A stretch of 64,000 nt of DNA from Hymenobacter translucens (GTDB lineage Bacteria; Bacteroidota; Bacteroidia; Cytophagales; Hymenobacteraceae). This document shows, one piece after another, positions 17,862-26,834 of the stretch (the first letter of the stretch is position 1; every line of letters begins with the position of its first letter). Where the stretch lies: assembly GCF_020685205.1 (NCBI RefSeq), contig NZ_JAJERB010000003.1, forward strand, positions 620,001 through 684,000, in the 5' to 3' direction. The translations under genes and the position numbers were made by a program. Below the pieces are notes generated by a model. That model saw only the letters and a list, made by a program, of their open reading frames with translations. It was not told the DNA's origin and ran no database searches.

Positions 17862-19595
17862 TCAGATCATCATCCGCAGCGGATCTTCGAGCAGGCTCTT
17901 GAGCGTCTGCAGGAAGGCGGCGCCGGTGGCACCGTCCACCACGCGGTGGTCGCAGCTCAGGGTCACCTTCATGATGTTGCCGACGGCCAGCTGACCGTCT
18001 TTAACTACAGCGGTCTGCTTGATGCCGCCCACGGCCAGGATGCAGGCATCCGGGGGGTTGATGATGGCGGTGAACTCGTCGATGCCGAACATGCCCAGGT
18101 TGGAGATGGTGAAGGTGCTGCCCTCCCACTCGCTCGGCTGCAGCTTCTTGCTCTTGGCCTTGCCGGCCAGCTCTTTCACCTCGGTAGCAATGGTCGACAG
18201 GCCTTTGCCGTCGGCGTTGCGCACCACGGGCACGAGCAGGCCTTCGTCCACGGCCACGGCCACGCCGATGTTGACCACGTGGTTCTGACGGATCCGGTCG
18301 CCCAGCCACGAGGAGTTCACGGCCGGGTGCTGCTTGAGCGCCACGGCAGCGGCCTTGATGACGAGGTCGTTGAAGCTGAGCTTGACCGGCGACAGGGTGT
18401 TGAGCTGGGTGCGCACTTCCATGGCCCGGTCCATCAGGATTTCCATCGTCAGATAGAAATGGGGAGCCGTGAACAGGCTTTCCGACAGGCGGCGGGCAAT
18501 GACTTTGCGCATCTGCGTTACCGGCGTGTCGGTATAAGTTCCATCGGCCGGTGCGGCAGCCGGCGTAGGTGCGGCGGGGGCAGCAGCGGCAACGGGAGCA
18601 GCCGCCGGGGCCGGAGCAGCCGGGGCGGCAGCCTGAGCCGGGGCAGGCGCGGCGGCACCCGGCTGGAAGCCTTCGATGTCGCGCGACACGATACGGCCGT
18701 TCTCGCCGGAACCGCGCACCTGGCTGATGTCGATGTTCATTTCCTTAGCCATGCGCTTAGCCAGAGGCGAAGCCAGCAAACGGCCATTGCCGGACGCCGG
18801 AGCCACAGCGGCCGGAGCCGGGGCAGCTGCAGTGGTCGGAGCTGCTGCCGGGGCAGCCGCCGGAGCCGCTTCGGCAGCAGGTGCGGGAGCGGCGGCCGGG
18901 GCGCCACCCGACTGACCGCCGAGCAGGGCCTGGATGTCGGCGCCTTCCTCGCCGATAATGGCCAGGATACCGTCAACAGCGACGGCCTCGCCTTCTTTTG
19001 GACCGATATAGAGCAGCGTGCCGTCGTCGTAGTTTTCCAGCTCCATCGTGGCCTTGTCGGTCTCGACTTCGGCCAGCATGTCGCCGGACTTTACTTTGTC
19101 TCCTACCTTTTTCTGCCAGGAGGCAATGGTGCCTTCCGTCATCGTGTCGCTCATCTTGGGCATGCGAATCACGGTTGCCTGCTTGCCATTGGCCGGGGCG
19201 GCCGGGGCAGCAGCGGGGGCCGGAGCCGCGGGTGCGGGAGCAGCAGGGGCCGCGACCGGAGCCGGGGCGGGAGCGGCAGCCACCGGGGCCGGTGCCGTAG
19301 CAGGTGCGGGTGCAGCGGCGGCACCGCCGCCATTCAACAGAGCAGAGAAGTCTTCTCCCTCTTTCCCAACCACGGCCAGAATACCATCGACGGCCACTGC
19401 TTCGCCTTCTTTCGGGCCGATATACAGCAGGGTACCCTCTTCATAGTTTTCCAGCTCCATGGTGGCCTTGTCAGTCTCGACTTCGGCCAGCACGTCGCCG
19501 GATTTAACTTTATCACCCACTTTCTTGAGCCAGGCAGCAATGACCCCTTCGGTCATCGTGTCGCTCATCTTGGGCATTTTAATGATTTCGGCCAT
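17862..19595 (-). CDS. pdhC: pyruvate dehydrogenase E2, dihydrolipoyllysine acetyltransferase
   Basis: A 577-residue E2 core subunit that transfers acetyl groups from lipoate to CoA. Two lipoyl domains are present (about 1-78 and 141-218), each with the lipoylation motif ETDKATMELEN (Lys43 and Lys181). The peripheral subunit-binding domain is at about 272-310 (LLASPLAKRMAKEMNIDISQ...GENGRI). The catalytic domain (about 355-577) contains DHRVVDG, with His550 as the active-site base. The domains are joined by very long Ala/Pro-rich flexible linkers. The E1 and E3 genes are not adjacent. Pyruvate is the likely substrate from the two-lipoyl arrangement and KVIARRLSESLFTAPHFY, but a 2-oxo acid relative cannot be fully excluded. 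Confidence 0.93.
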   Translation of the reverse strand: MAEIIKMPKMSDTMTEGVIAAWLKKVGDKVKSGDVLAEVETDKATMELENYEEGTLLYIGPKEGEAVAVDGILAVVGKEGEDFSALLNGGGAAAAPAPATAPAPVAAAPAPAPVAAPAAPAPAAPAPAAAPAAPANGKQATVIRMPKMSDTMTEGTIASWQKKVGDKVKSGDMLAEVETDKATMELENYDDGTLLYIGPKEGEAVAVDGILAIIGEEGADIQALLGGQSGGAPAAAPAPAAEAAPAAAPAAAPTTAAAPAPAAVAPASGNGRLLASPLAKRMAKEMNIDISQVRGSGENGRIVSRDIEGFQPGAAAPAPAQAAAPAAPAPAAAPVAAAAPAAPTPAAAPADGTYTDTPVTQMRKVIARRLSESLFTAPHFYLTMEILMDRAMEVRTQLNTLSPVKLSFNDLVIKAAAVALKQHPAVNSSWLGDRIRQNHVVNIGVAVAVDEGLLVPVVRNADGKGLSTIATEVKELAGKAKSKKLQPSEWEGSTFTISNLGMFGIDEFTAIINPPDACILAVGGIKQTAVVKDGQLAVGNIMKVTLSCDHRVVDGATGAAFLQTLKSLLEDPLRMMI

Positions 19596-19621
19596 CAGCG
19601 TGTCGCAATTGTGTTGAGCGT

Positions 19622-19629
19622 CAAAATTA
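19622..19629 (-). promoter_or_regulatory. -7 promoter box before pdhC
   Basis: Minus-strand TAATTTTG, a perfect TAnnTTTG match, 26 nt before the pdhC ATG. Confidence 0.55.
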
Positions 19630-19798
19630 GCCCGAAAATCCGGTGTCGCAAACTATCCTCCCCCGAATGAAACGGTGGTGTTTTCAGCGAATTTTCGCCC
19701 CTGCGGTACTTTGCCGCAACTCAGCCAGCTACGCTTTCGCAAAAGCCAAATAGTACGGAACCGGCCTGGTCGTGCCGGGGCGGCTAAGCACAGGCGGG

Positions 19799-20416
19799 CT
19801 AGTCGGCCAGGTGGCGCACGTCGAGGAAGCTGCGCACGCTGAACATGCTGCCGGTGTAGTGCAGCTTGTACAGGCAGAGGTTGCGGTGCTCGAACGAGTC
19901 CATGCAGCTGAGCGGGTAGTTGAGCAGCTGGCAGAGCAGCACCCGCATGGCCCGCCCGTGCATGCACACCAGCACGGTTTCCTCTTCGGGCCGGCTGCGC
20001 AGCACTTCAATAAAGGGCCGCTGCCGCTCCGCCACGTCATCCGGACTTTCGCCCCCGGGCATCCGCAGGTGGGTTTCGCCCCGGCGCCAGGCTTCCAGGA
20101 TGCCGTGGTACTCCCGGTCTTCCTCAGCCGTCACGTGCGTGCCTTCGCGCACGCCCCAGCTGATTTCGTCGAGGGCGCGGTGCTGCTCGTGGGCAATGCC
20201 GGCCGCCAGAAACGGCTGCACCGACTGGTGGGTGCGCACCAGCGTGGAGGTGTGGACTTTATCGAAGGGCAGATGGCCGTATGCCGCGTGAAACCGGGCT
20301 GCCTGGGCGTGGCCGGCATCGTTGAGCGGGGCATCAACGCCGCTGCCCTGCACGATGCCGCGCACGTTGAAGTAGGTTTGTCCGTGCCGGATCAGGTATA
20401 TTTTTTTGACGGCCAA
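19799..20416 (-). CDS. histidine phosphatase (phosphoglycerate mutase-like) family protein
   Basis: A 205-residue branch-1 histidine phosphatase. The phosphoacceptor RHG motif is at 10-12 (IYLIRHGQTYFN), the acid Glu84 is in ALDEISWGVREG, and the second catalytic His153 is in VLVCMHGRAMRVLL. The substrate is unknown; such proteins range from phosphoglycerate mutases to nucleotide or sugar phosphatases. The start is a TTG at 20416, the only initiator that leaves the RHG strand at its usual distance from the N-terminus. It is divergent from menI, with an 81-bp shared promoter region containing a TATTTTG word on its own strand. Confidence 0.87.
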   Translation of the reverse strand: MAVKKIYLIRHGQTYFNVRGIVQGSGVDAPLNDAGHAQAARFHAAYGHLPFDKVHTSTLVRTHQSVQPFLAAGIAHEQHRALDEISWGVREGTHVTAEEDREYHGILEAWRRGETHLRMPGGESPDDVAERQRPFIEVLRSRPEEETVLVCMHGRAMRVLLCQLLNYPLSCMDSFEHRNLCLYKLHYTGSMFSVRSFLDVRHLAD

Positions 20417-20497
20417 TTTCCCGCTAGTTTTGTTTGCCGGTGGTCAAAATAGCGTTTTCAGCGCCACTCTGTCGTTTTTTCTGTTCAAAGATACCAT

Positions 20498-20950
20498 ATG
20501 AACCCCGCCCCTCCCACTTCGCCCGACCTTGCCCAGCTCAATGCCTGGTGCCGCAACACACTGGGTGAGCACCTGGGAATGGAAATCACGGAGGTCGGGG
20601 ACCGTCTGCTGAAAGGCCGCATGCCGGTCGACCACCGCACCCACCAGCCGATGGGCCTGCTGCACGGCGGGGCCTCGGTGGCCCTGGCCGAGACGCTGGG
20701 CAGCATCGGCGCCATGCTGCAAGTGGATGCGCAGAAGCAGGCCTGCGTAGGGCTGGAAATCAATGCCAACCACATCAAAGGCGTCCGCTCCGGCTACGTC
20801 GTGGGGGAGGCCCGGGCCGTGCACGTGGGCCGCACCACCCAGGTCTGGGAAATCCGCATCACCCATGAGGAAACCGACGCGCTGGTGTGCATCAGCCGCA
20901 TTACCATGGCCGTCATCGACCTGCCGGCCGGCCCGGCGCCGAGGGCATGA
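20498..20950 (+). CDS. menI: hotdog thioesterase, probable 1,4-dihydroxy-2-naphthoyl-CoA hydrolase
   Basis: A 150-residue PaaI/YdiI-type hotdog thioesterase. The signature HGGASVALAETLGSIGA puts His56 and the catalytic Glu65 in the usual places, and the ending GRTTQVWEIRITHEE is typical. The gene overlaps the isochorismate synthase start by ATGA and heads the menaquinone cluster. That supports hydrolysis of 1,4-dihydroxy-2-naphthoyl-CoA, the step after MenB. The family alone would allow other acyl-CoA substrates; the pathway assignment rests on context. Confidence 0.85.
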   Translation: MNPAPPTSPDLAQLNAWCRNTLGEHLGMEITEVGDRLLKGRMPVDHRTHQPMGLLHGGASVALAETLGSIGAMLQVDAQKQACVGLEINANHIKGVRSGYVVGEARAVHVGRTTQVWEIRITHEETDALVCISRITMAVIDLPAGPAPRA

Positions 20951-22185
20951 CCGAGCCCGTGCTGATGCCCTGGCCTGGCTCCGCTCCTGCCCCGCTCACC
21001 CAGATCCGGCAGCTGCTGGCGTTTGCCCTACACGCGGGCCTGCCGGTAGCCTTGTGGCGCCTGCCCGGCGCCGCCTCCCCCCAGCTGTGTATGAGCTTGT
21101 CGGCCGACGCCGCGCTGACGGGACTGTCCCCGGCGCTGGAGCCCGGCGCCCCGGCCGGCTTTGCCTTTTTCCCCTTCCGCGACTCCGACCACAACCCCGC
21201 CCTCTTTCTGCCCGCCGACGTGCTCTTGGACCTGAGCCGGCCCGGAGAGCTGCAGTTTGCCCACCAGCCCAGCAGTGCGGCCCGGCTGGAGGCGCTGCAT
21301 GCTTACCTGGCTTCGGCCCCCAACGCGGTGGACCCGCTGCGCTGGCACGAAAGCCCCCAGACCCCGCCCCACTGCGCTACCCGGGCGGAGTACGAGGCGC
21401 TGGTAGCCGACGGCGTGGCGGCTATCGAGCAGGGTCAGGTACTGAAGGTGGTCAGCTCCCGGGCCACGCGGCGGCCCCTGCCCCCGGGGTTCGACGCCCT
21501 GGCCGCTTTCGAGCAGCTGCTGACGCTCTTTCCCCGGGCATTTGTGTCGTTGGTGAGCGCGCCGGGCGCCGGTACCTGGCTGGGCGCTACGCCCGAGGTG
21601 CTGGTGGAAGTGGATGCCGACGGCGTGTTCCGCACCATGGCCCTGGCCGGCACCCAGCCCCTGACGCCGGGTCTGAGTCCGCGGACGGCCATCTGGCGGC
21701 AGAAGGACATTGAGGAACAGGCCCTGGTGGCCCGCTACATCGTGAGCTGCTTTAAGCAGCTGCGGCTGCGGGAGTACGAGGAAACTGGCCCCCGCACCGT
21801 GGAAGCCGGCCAGCTGCTGCACCTGCGCACCGACTTCGCCGTGAACCTGCGCCAGGTGCCCTTCCCGACCCTGGCTACCGACATGCTGCGCCTGCTGCAC
21901 CCGACTTCGGCGGTGGGCGGCATGCCCCGCGAGGCGGCCCTGCGGTTTCTGCACCAGCGCGAAGGCTACGACCGCGCCTACTACAGTGGCTTCCTGGGCC
22001 CCGTGAACCTGCCCCAGGCCGGGCAGTCCCGGCTGTTTGTAAACCTGCGCTGCCTGCAGCTGCGGCGGGAGGAAGCGGTACTCTACGCCGGCACTGGCCT
22101 CACCATCGACTCCGAGCCGGAAAGGGAATGGCGGGAAACCGAGCTGAAAATGCAGACCATCGGCTCGGTGCTGGAAGCCAGGTAA
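20947..22185 (+). CDS. menF: isochorismate synthase
   Basis: A 412-residue chorismate-binding enzyme converting chorismate to isochorismate, the first committed step of menaquinone synthesis. The ATG at 20947 overlaps the menI stop (ATGA), which sets the start and suggests translational coupling. Visible hallmarks are GQVLKVVSSRATRRPL (general-base lysine), the ALAGTQPL segment, and the C-terminal HPTSAVGGMPREAALRFL with YYSGFLGPVNL. There is no fused isochorismatase. A siderophore-type EntC is excluded mainly by the neighbouring menD, menB and menE. Confidence 0.92.
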   Translation: MTEPVLMPWPGSAPAPLTQIRQLLAFALHAGLPVALWRLPGAASPQLCMSLSADAALTGLSPALEPGAPAGFAFFPFRDSDHNPALFLPADVLLDLSRPGELQFAHQPSSAARLEALHAYLASAPNAVDPLRWHESPQTPPHCATRAEYEALVADGVAAIEQGQVLKVVSSRATRRPLPPGFDALAAFEQLLTLFPRAFVSLVSAPGAGTWLGATPEVLVEVDADGVFRTMALAGTQPLTPGLSPRTAIWRQKDIEEQALVARYIVSCFKQLRLREYEETGPRTVEAGQLLHLRTDFAVNLRQVPFPTLATDMLRLLHPTSAVGGMPREAALRFLHQREGYDRAYYSGFLGPVNLPQAGQSRLFVNLRCLQLRREEAVLYAGTGLTIDSEPEREWRETELKMQTIGSVLEAR

Positions 22186-22213
22186 CTCGCATTTTTAGCA
22201 CAACTGCTCAAAA

Positions 22214-22328
22214 TGTCATCCTGAGCCTGCGAAGGACCTTACCACCCCAGAACGAGTCGTTGCTACTTCAATCGTTCTAACGCCAGTCGTCCAAACCGGA
22301 TAAGGTCCTTCGCAAGCTCAGGATGACA
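22214..22328. repeat. 115-bp inverted-repeat element (REP/MITE-like)
   Basis: 28-bp terminal arms match each other as inverted repeats at 27 of 28 positions: 22214-22241 starts TGTCATCCTGAGC, and 22301-22328 ends GCTCAGGATGACA. They enclose about 59 bp. No coding capacity and no T run after the second arm. Elements opening with GTCATCCTGAGC are a familiar dispersed intergenic repeat in several phyla. It separates menF from menD. Confidence 0.8.
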
Positions 22329-22512
22329 GCTGGTTAATTTGGACAGAAATATTTGCTTTAGGACTTGTCAGACGACTGCTTCCAACTTTTTACTAGGTGA
22401 AGCCCAACCGGTGCAGTCACTGCTCAAGCCAAACATTTGTCGTCCTTTCCGGCTTTCTTCCCGTTCGCCTCGCCCGCCGGTGCGTAAACCGGTACCGACT
22501 TTTTCGTTTCTC

Positions 22513-24414
22513 ATGTCGCTGCAGTCCGTTCACAACATCGCCGAAATCTGCGCCCAGCTGGGCATTACCGACGTGGTTTTGTCGCCGGGCTCCCGCTGCG
22601 CGCCGCTTACCCTGGCCTTTGCCCGCCACCCCCGAATCACGGTGCGCACGGTGCCCGACGAGCGGGCCGCCGCCTTTATCGGACTTGGTATTGCCCAGGC
22701 CCAAAAGCGGGCAGTGGCTTTGGTCTGCACCTCCGGCACTGCGGGCCTGAACTACGCCCCTGCCGTAGCCGAAGCCTATTTCCAGCACATTCCCCTTGTC
22801 GTGTTCACCGCCGACCGTCCCCCGGAGTGGATTGACCAGCTCGACGGGCAGACCATCCGCCAAGCCGATCTGTACGGCGCCCACGCGAAGGGAACGTTTA
22901 CTTTTCCCGCTGACCTCACCCATGCCGATGCCCAGTGGCACTCGACCCGGCTGGTATCGGAAGCCATCAACCTGGCTCAGCAGTTTCCGGCCGGACCAGT
23001 GCAGATCAACGTGCCGCTGCGGGAGCCGTTTTACCCCAAGGCCGGGGAAGCGCTGCGCTACGAGCCGGTAAAGGTGATCCGGGAGGAAGCCGGGCAGCGG
23101 GTTTTGCCGGGTCCGGAGCTGGTGACCTTGCGCCATGCGCTCCGGCAAACGCCCCGGGTACTCGTGGTAGCCGGTCAGCACCCGCACGACGATGGCCTGC
23201 TACTGGCCTTGCGGCAGTTCACGGCCGCTTATCAGATTCCCGTCGTGGGCGACGTCATTGCCAACGTGCACCAGCCCACCGGCCACAGCTTCGACCAGCG
23301 CACGGCGCCCATCGGGCACCAGGACGTGTTTTTGTCGGTACCCGGACTGAAGGCGCCCCTTCGCCCCGATCTGCTCATTACCTTCGGGCAGTCCCTGATT
23401 TCCAAGGCCCTGAAGCTCTACCTGCGCGAGGCGGCCCCGGCCCAGCACTGGCACATCCAGGCGGCCGGGCCGGTAGCCGACACGTTCAAGAGCCTGACCC
23501 GCATCATCCGCGTCGACCCAGCCTGGCTGTTTGAGCAGCTCGTCGCCACCGACAATGCTCCCTTAGGCGGGTCGATTTCGGCGGAAGACACCGCTGCGGC
23601 AGAATCGGAATACGTCAGCCCGGCAGGCACAGAGGTGGCTTCTACCGCCGCTACTCCGGCCGACCGTCCGGTTTCCGGCGCGCCGGCCCGGCTGACGTGG
23701 CCCGCCCTGGGCCGGGGCCTGAGCGAGCAGGAAGCAAAGGCCAAAACCGGCTACGCCACGCCCTGGTACAAAGCCGAAAGCTGGGCCAAAGGCTTCTTAC
23801 AGGAATTCCTAGGGCAAGCGGATCAGCCGTTCAACGAGTTTAGCGGCTTTCACCAGGTTTTGCAGCTCCTGCCCGACCACGCCGCGCTGCACCTGGCCAA
23901 CAGCATGGCGGTGCGCTACGCCAACATTATCGGCCTGCCCGGCAACCGCCGGATCGAGGTGTTTGCCAACCGCGGCACCAGCGGCATCGACGGCTGCAAC
24001 TCCACCGCCGTGGGCGCCGCCCTGGCCCAGCCCGACCGGCCAGTAGTGTTGCTGACCGGGGACGTGGCTTTCTTCTACGACCGCAACGCCTTCTGGCACA
24101 ACTACCCCGTGCCGAATCTGCGGGTGGTGCTCTTCAACAACCACGGCGGGGGCATCTTCCGCATGATTGATGGCCCGCGCCAGCAGCCCGAGCTGGAGGA
24201 GTTTTTCGAGACCCGCCAGCCCCTGACGGCCGAGAATACCGCCCGGGACTTCGGGCTGCGCTACCTGCCGGTTTCCTCCTTTGCGGAGCTGAAATCGGCG
24301 CTACCCACTTTCTTTGCACCCGGCGGCGCGGCTTTGCTGGAAGTATTTACCGACAGCCAAACCAACGCCGCGTTTTTTGAGCACTACCGCGCTGCGGTGC
24401 GTAGTGCCCTTTGA
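22513..24414 (+). CDS. menD: 2-succinyl-5-enolpyruvyl-6-hydroxy-3-cyclohexene-1-carboxylate synthase
   Basis: A 633-residue thiamine-diphosphate enzyme that adds succinic semialdehyde from 2-oxoglutarate to isochorismate. The N-terminus (SVHNIAEICAQLGITDVVLSPGSRCAPLTLAFARHP) and the active-site region with DERAAAFIGLGIAQ are classic MenD. The ThDP/Mg site is visible as GDVAFFYDRNAFW and the loop NNHGGGIFRMI. The ATG at 22513 is chosen because the upstream extension has no homology. It exceeds the usual 550-590 residues because of a low-complexity insert of about 60 residues (near 355-415, rich in A, S, T, E, P) between the central and C-terminal domains. Confidence 0.95.
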   Translation: MSLQSVHNIAEICAQLGITDVVLSPGSRCAPLTLAFARHPRITVRTVPDERAAAFIGLGIAQAQKRAVALVCTSGTAGLNYAPAVAEAYFQHIPLVVFTADRPPEWIDQLDGQTIRQADLYGAHAKGTFTFPADLTHADAQWHSTRLVSEAINLAQQFPAGPVQINVPLREPFYPKAGEALRYEPVKVIREEAGQRVLPGPELVTLRHALRQTPRVLVVAGQHPHDDGLLLALRQFTAAYQIPVVGDVIANVHQPTGHSFDQRTAPIGHQDVFLSVPGLKAPLRPDLLITFGQSLISKALKLYLREAAPAQHWHIQAAGPVADTFKSLTRIIRVDPAWLFEQLVATDNAPLGGSISAEDTAAAESEYVSPAGTEVASTAATPADRPVSGAPARLTWPALGRGLSEQEAKAKTGYATPWYKAESWAKGFLQEFLGQADQPFNEFSGFHQVLQLLPDHAALHLANSMAVRYANIIGLPGNRRIEVFANRGTSGIDGCNSTAVGAALAQPDRPVVLLTGDVAFFYDRNAFWHNYPVPNLRVVLFNNHGGGIFRMIDGPRQQPELEEFFETRQPLTAENTARDFGLRYLPVSSFAELKSALPTFFAPGGAALLEVFTDSQTNAAFFEHYRAAVRSAL

Positions 24415-24420
24415 GCGCAA

Positions 24421-24468
24421 GGTTTCGCGAGGTAGAGCAAGGCCTCGCGAAGCCGACGCTGATTTTTT
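24421..24468 (+). terminator. terminator after menD
   Basis: A 12-bp stem with one G-U pair (GGTTTCGCGAGG at 24421-24432, partner CCTCGCGAAGCC at 24443-24454), followed 7 nt later by ATTTTTTA. Starts 7 bp after the menD stop. Confidence 0.65.
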
Positions 24469-24469
24469 A

Positions 24470-24538
24470 GTTGTTCGTTGTCAGTTGTTTGTTGTCAGAA
24501 CAACTTTCCCGGACAACTGACAACAAACAACGAACAAC
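24470..24538. repeat. nested inverted repeat of GTTGTT-type words
   Basis: The outer arms GTTGTTCGTTGT (24470-24481) and ACAACGAACAAC (24527-24538) are perfect complements. An inner 13-bp pair (TGTTTGTTGTCAG against CTGACAACAAACA) lies within. It falls in the menD-menB gap directly before menB and belongs to the window's intergenic word-repeat family. Confidence 0.75.
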
Positions 24539-24555
24539 TGAATAACCCCACGCTT

Positions 24556-25380
24556 ATGGCCGACCAAATCAACTGGACACCGATCAAGGAATTCCGCGAA
24601 ATCCTGTTCTCCTTTCACGAGGGCATCGCCAAAATCAGCATCAACCGTCCCCAGGTTCACAACGCCTTCACCCCGCTCACGGTGGAGGAAATGATTGAGG
24701 CGATGGACATCTGCCGGCAGCGCACCGACATCGGCGTGGTCATCCTGACCGGCGAAGGCGGCAAGGCCTTCTGCTCGGGCGGCGACCAGAGCGTGCGCGG
24801 ACACGGGGGCTACGTGGGCGAGGACACCGTGCCCCGCCTGAACGTGCTCGACCTGCAAAAGCAGATCCGCTCGATACCCAAGCCCGTCATTGCCATGGTG
24901 GCCGGCTGGGCCATTGGGGGCGGGCACGTGCTGCACGTGGTCTGCGACCTGAGCATTGCCGCTGAAAATGCCCGCTTCGGGCAGACCGGCCCGAAAGTCG
25001 GCTCGTTTGACGGAGGCTTCGGCGCCTCGTACCTGGCCCGGGTAGTGGGGCAGAAAAAGGCCCGCGAAATCTGGTTTCTGTGCGACCAGTACGACGCCCA
25101 GGAAGCCCTCGACATGGGCCTCGTGAACAAGGTGGTGCCGCTGGAAAAGCTCGAGGCAACCACCGTGGCCTGGTGCCGCAAGATTCTGGAGAAAAGCCCG
25201 CTGGCGCTGCGCATGCTCAAGTCGTCGTTTAATGCCGAGCTGGACGGGCAGGCCGGTATCCAGGAGCTGGCCGGCAACGCGACCCTGCTCTACTACCTGA
25301 GCGAGGAAGCCAAGGAAGGCCGCAATGCCTTTATCGAAAAGCGCAAGCCCGACTTCGACAAGTATCCCAAGTTCCCGTAA
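24556..25380 (+). CDS. menB: 1,4-dihydroxy-2-naphthoyl-CoA synthase
   Basis: A 274-residue crotonase-fold enzyme that cyclises o-succinylbenzoyl-CoA. Crotonase hallmarks are clear: [39 protein letters not shown] and the oxyanion-hole segment [20 protein letters not shown]. The MenB-specific [35 protein letters not shown] and the C-terminal [18 protein letters not shown] are also present. The SGGDQ motif marks the bicarbonate-independent or -dependent split only weakly. The start at 24556 avoids reading through the repeat. It lies downstream of menD on the same strand. Confidence 0.96.
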   Translation: MADQINWTPIKEFREILFSFHEGIAKISINRPQVHNAFTPLTVEEMIEAMDICRQRTDIGVVILTGEGGKAFCSGGDQSVRGHGGYVGEDTVPRLNVLDLQKQIRSIPKPVIAMVAGWAIGGGHVLHVVCDLSIAAENARFGQTGPKVGSFDGGFGASYLARVVGQKKAREIWFLCDQYDAQEALDMGLVNKVVPLEKLEATTVAWCRKILEKSPLALRMLKSSFNAELDGQAGIQELAGNATLLYYLSEEAKEGRNAFIEKRKPDFDKYPKFP

Positions 25381-25405
25381 GCCGTTGCGGTAGCTCTGTA
25401 GACAA

Positions 25406-25440
25406 GCTGCCCGCCCTACATGGGCGGGCTGCTCTGTTTT
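25406..25440 (+). terminator. terminator after menB
   Basis: An 8-bp perfect stem GCCCGCCC/GGGCGGGC (25409-25416 and 25422-25429) with loop TACAT, extended imperfectly, followed by CTGTTTT. Confidence 0.7.
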
Positions 25441-25496
25441 CCGGCTAACAAAATGCTGCTAACCTGGTAGTAGTTACGTTCATCCCGACCAGCATT

Positions 25497-25853
25497 ATGA
25501 TGAAATTCATCCTGATTCTCCTGCTAAGCCTGCCGACCGCCGCGGCCTATGCCCAGCAGGGCACGACTAGCTCGATTAACTCGCCCGACGCCGGGAAAAA
25601 GACGATGGTAGTTGACGCCTCCTGCGGTCAGTGCAGGCTGGGGCTGCCGGGCCAAAGCTGCGACCTGGCCGTGCGCCTCGACGGCAAGGCCTACTTCGTG
25701 GACGGCACCACGGTTGACTCCCACGGCGACGCGCACGCCCCCGACGGGCTTTGCCAGACGATTCGCAAGGCCGAGGTGCAGGGCGAGTTGGTAGACAATC
25801 GGTTCAAGGCTACCTATTTCCGGCTGCTGCCGGATGCGGTAAAGGCAAAGTAG
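25497..25853 (+). CDS. small secreted cysteine-containing protein (DUF6370-like)
   Basis: A 118-residue exported protein with a signal peptide ending AAAYAQ. The mature core has DASCGQCRLGLPGQSCDLAVR, KAYFVDGT, a DSHGDAHAPDGLC segment and KAEVQGE. The four cysteines and the HGDAH histidines could bind metal or form disulfides. I associate this pattern with DUF6370 from memory, without certainty; no function is known. It stands between menB and menE with terminators around it, so a role in menaquinone synthesis is not implied. Confidence 0.7.
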   Translation: MMKFILILLLSLPTAAAYAQQGTTSSINSPDAGKKTMVVDASCGQCRLGLPGQSCDLAVRLDGKAYFVDGTTVDSHGDAHAPDGLCQTIRKAEVQGELVDNRFKATYFRLLPDAVKAK

Positions 25854-25994
25854 CACGGGCGCGACGCCAGCGCCAGGTAGCAGTCGAATTGATGGCGCAT
25901 ACTTGCGTACCAGGGCTTGGTGGCCTTTCTTGGCAGCTGGCGGCCATTGCAGGTCTCTCACCGCGTACGCTTCGCGGCCACAAATCAATTTGGC

Positions 25995-26792
25995 ATGAAG
26001 ACCTATTTCGTCGACTCCTTTACAAACCAGAAGTTCAAAGGAAATCCGGCTGCCGTTTGTATCGTTAAGCAGAAACTGGACAGCGCAACGATGCAAAGCA
26101 TAGCGACTGAAATCGGGTTTTCAGAAACTGCATTTATCAGACCGCAGGCGGAGGGTTTCTACGGCATCCGATTTTACACGCCCAAGCAGGAGATTCCGCT
26201 GTGTGGCCACGCTACGCTGGCTTCCTCAAAAATTCTCTTCGACACGACAAGTCTGGAAGAAATCAGCTTCCTGAACACGGAAGGCGTTGAGCTGCAGATC
26301 ACGAAGCGGGAAGGGAAGATCGTCATGCAGTTTCCGGTTTACGATACCCAGGAAACAGAGGTACCGCAACCGATGCTGGATGCCCTTGGTATCGTTGAAG
26401 CCCTTGACTGCCGGTACAGCCCCAAAAACAAGATTATCTTGCTTCAGATTGCCGACACCGCCCGGCTGGCCCGGTTACGGCCGGACTTTCCCGCGTTAGT
26501 GGCTTCCTACAGTGGCATCAACGGGGTGCTGATTACCGCCCGGTCCCCCGACGATGAATTCGACTTTCATTACCGGTATTTCTGGCCCTGGGCGGGCACA
26601 AATGAAGACCCCGTAACCGGCGGAGTACAAACTTTCCTGACGAAGTACTGGGCACTGAAGCTCAACAAGAGCCGGCTGAGAGCCTTCCAGTCTTCGCACA
26701 GAACCGGCATGATGACAACCGAGCTGCTGGCGGACAAGGTCCTGATTTACGGCGAAGCGGTGGTTACGTTTGAAGGACAGTTCAAAGCATAG
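25995..26792 (+). CDS. PhzF family isomerase/epimerase
   Basis: A 265-residue member of the PhzF/DapF-like fold. The signature MKTYFVDSFTNQKFKGNPAAVCIV is followed by the catalytic Glu44 in GFSETAFI, then IRFYTPKQEIPLCGHATLAS and the second-half NEDPVTGGVQ. It is shorter than many PhzF proteins but complete. No phenazine genes are present, so the substrate is unknown. The gene is visibly poorer in GC (about half) than its neighbours and interrupts the men cluster, which suggests acquisition by transfer. The ATG at 25995 is set by the family N-terminus. Confidence 0.9.
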   Translation: MKTYFVDSFTNQKFKGNPAAVCIVKQKLDSATMQSIATEIGFSETAFIRPQAEGFYGIRFYTPKQEIPLCGHATLASSKILFDTTSLEEISFLNTEGVELQITKREGKIVMQFPVYDTQETEVPQPMLDALGIVEALDCRYSPKNKIILLQIADTARLARLRPDFPALVASYSGINGVLITARSPDDEFDFHYRYFWPWAGTNEDPVTGGVQTFLTKYWALKLNKSRLRAFQSSHRTGMMTTELLADKVLIYGEAVVTFEGQFKA

Positions 26793-26834
26793 TCAGCCGG
26801 CCTTGCCCCTCGGTTAACGAAAAATCTAAACCGG

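Noticed and set aside
17946..19670. 574-codon plus-strand frame opposite pdhC
   Set aside because: It mirrors the Ala/Pro-rich linkers of E2 as Gly/Arg/Ser tracts; the minus strand has complete lipoyl, binding and catalytic domains.
22214..22328. Insertion sequence between menF and menD
   Set aside because: No transposase frame inside 115 bp; only a non-autonomous inverted-repeat element can be claimed.
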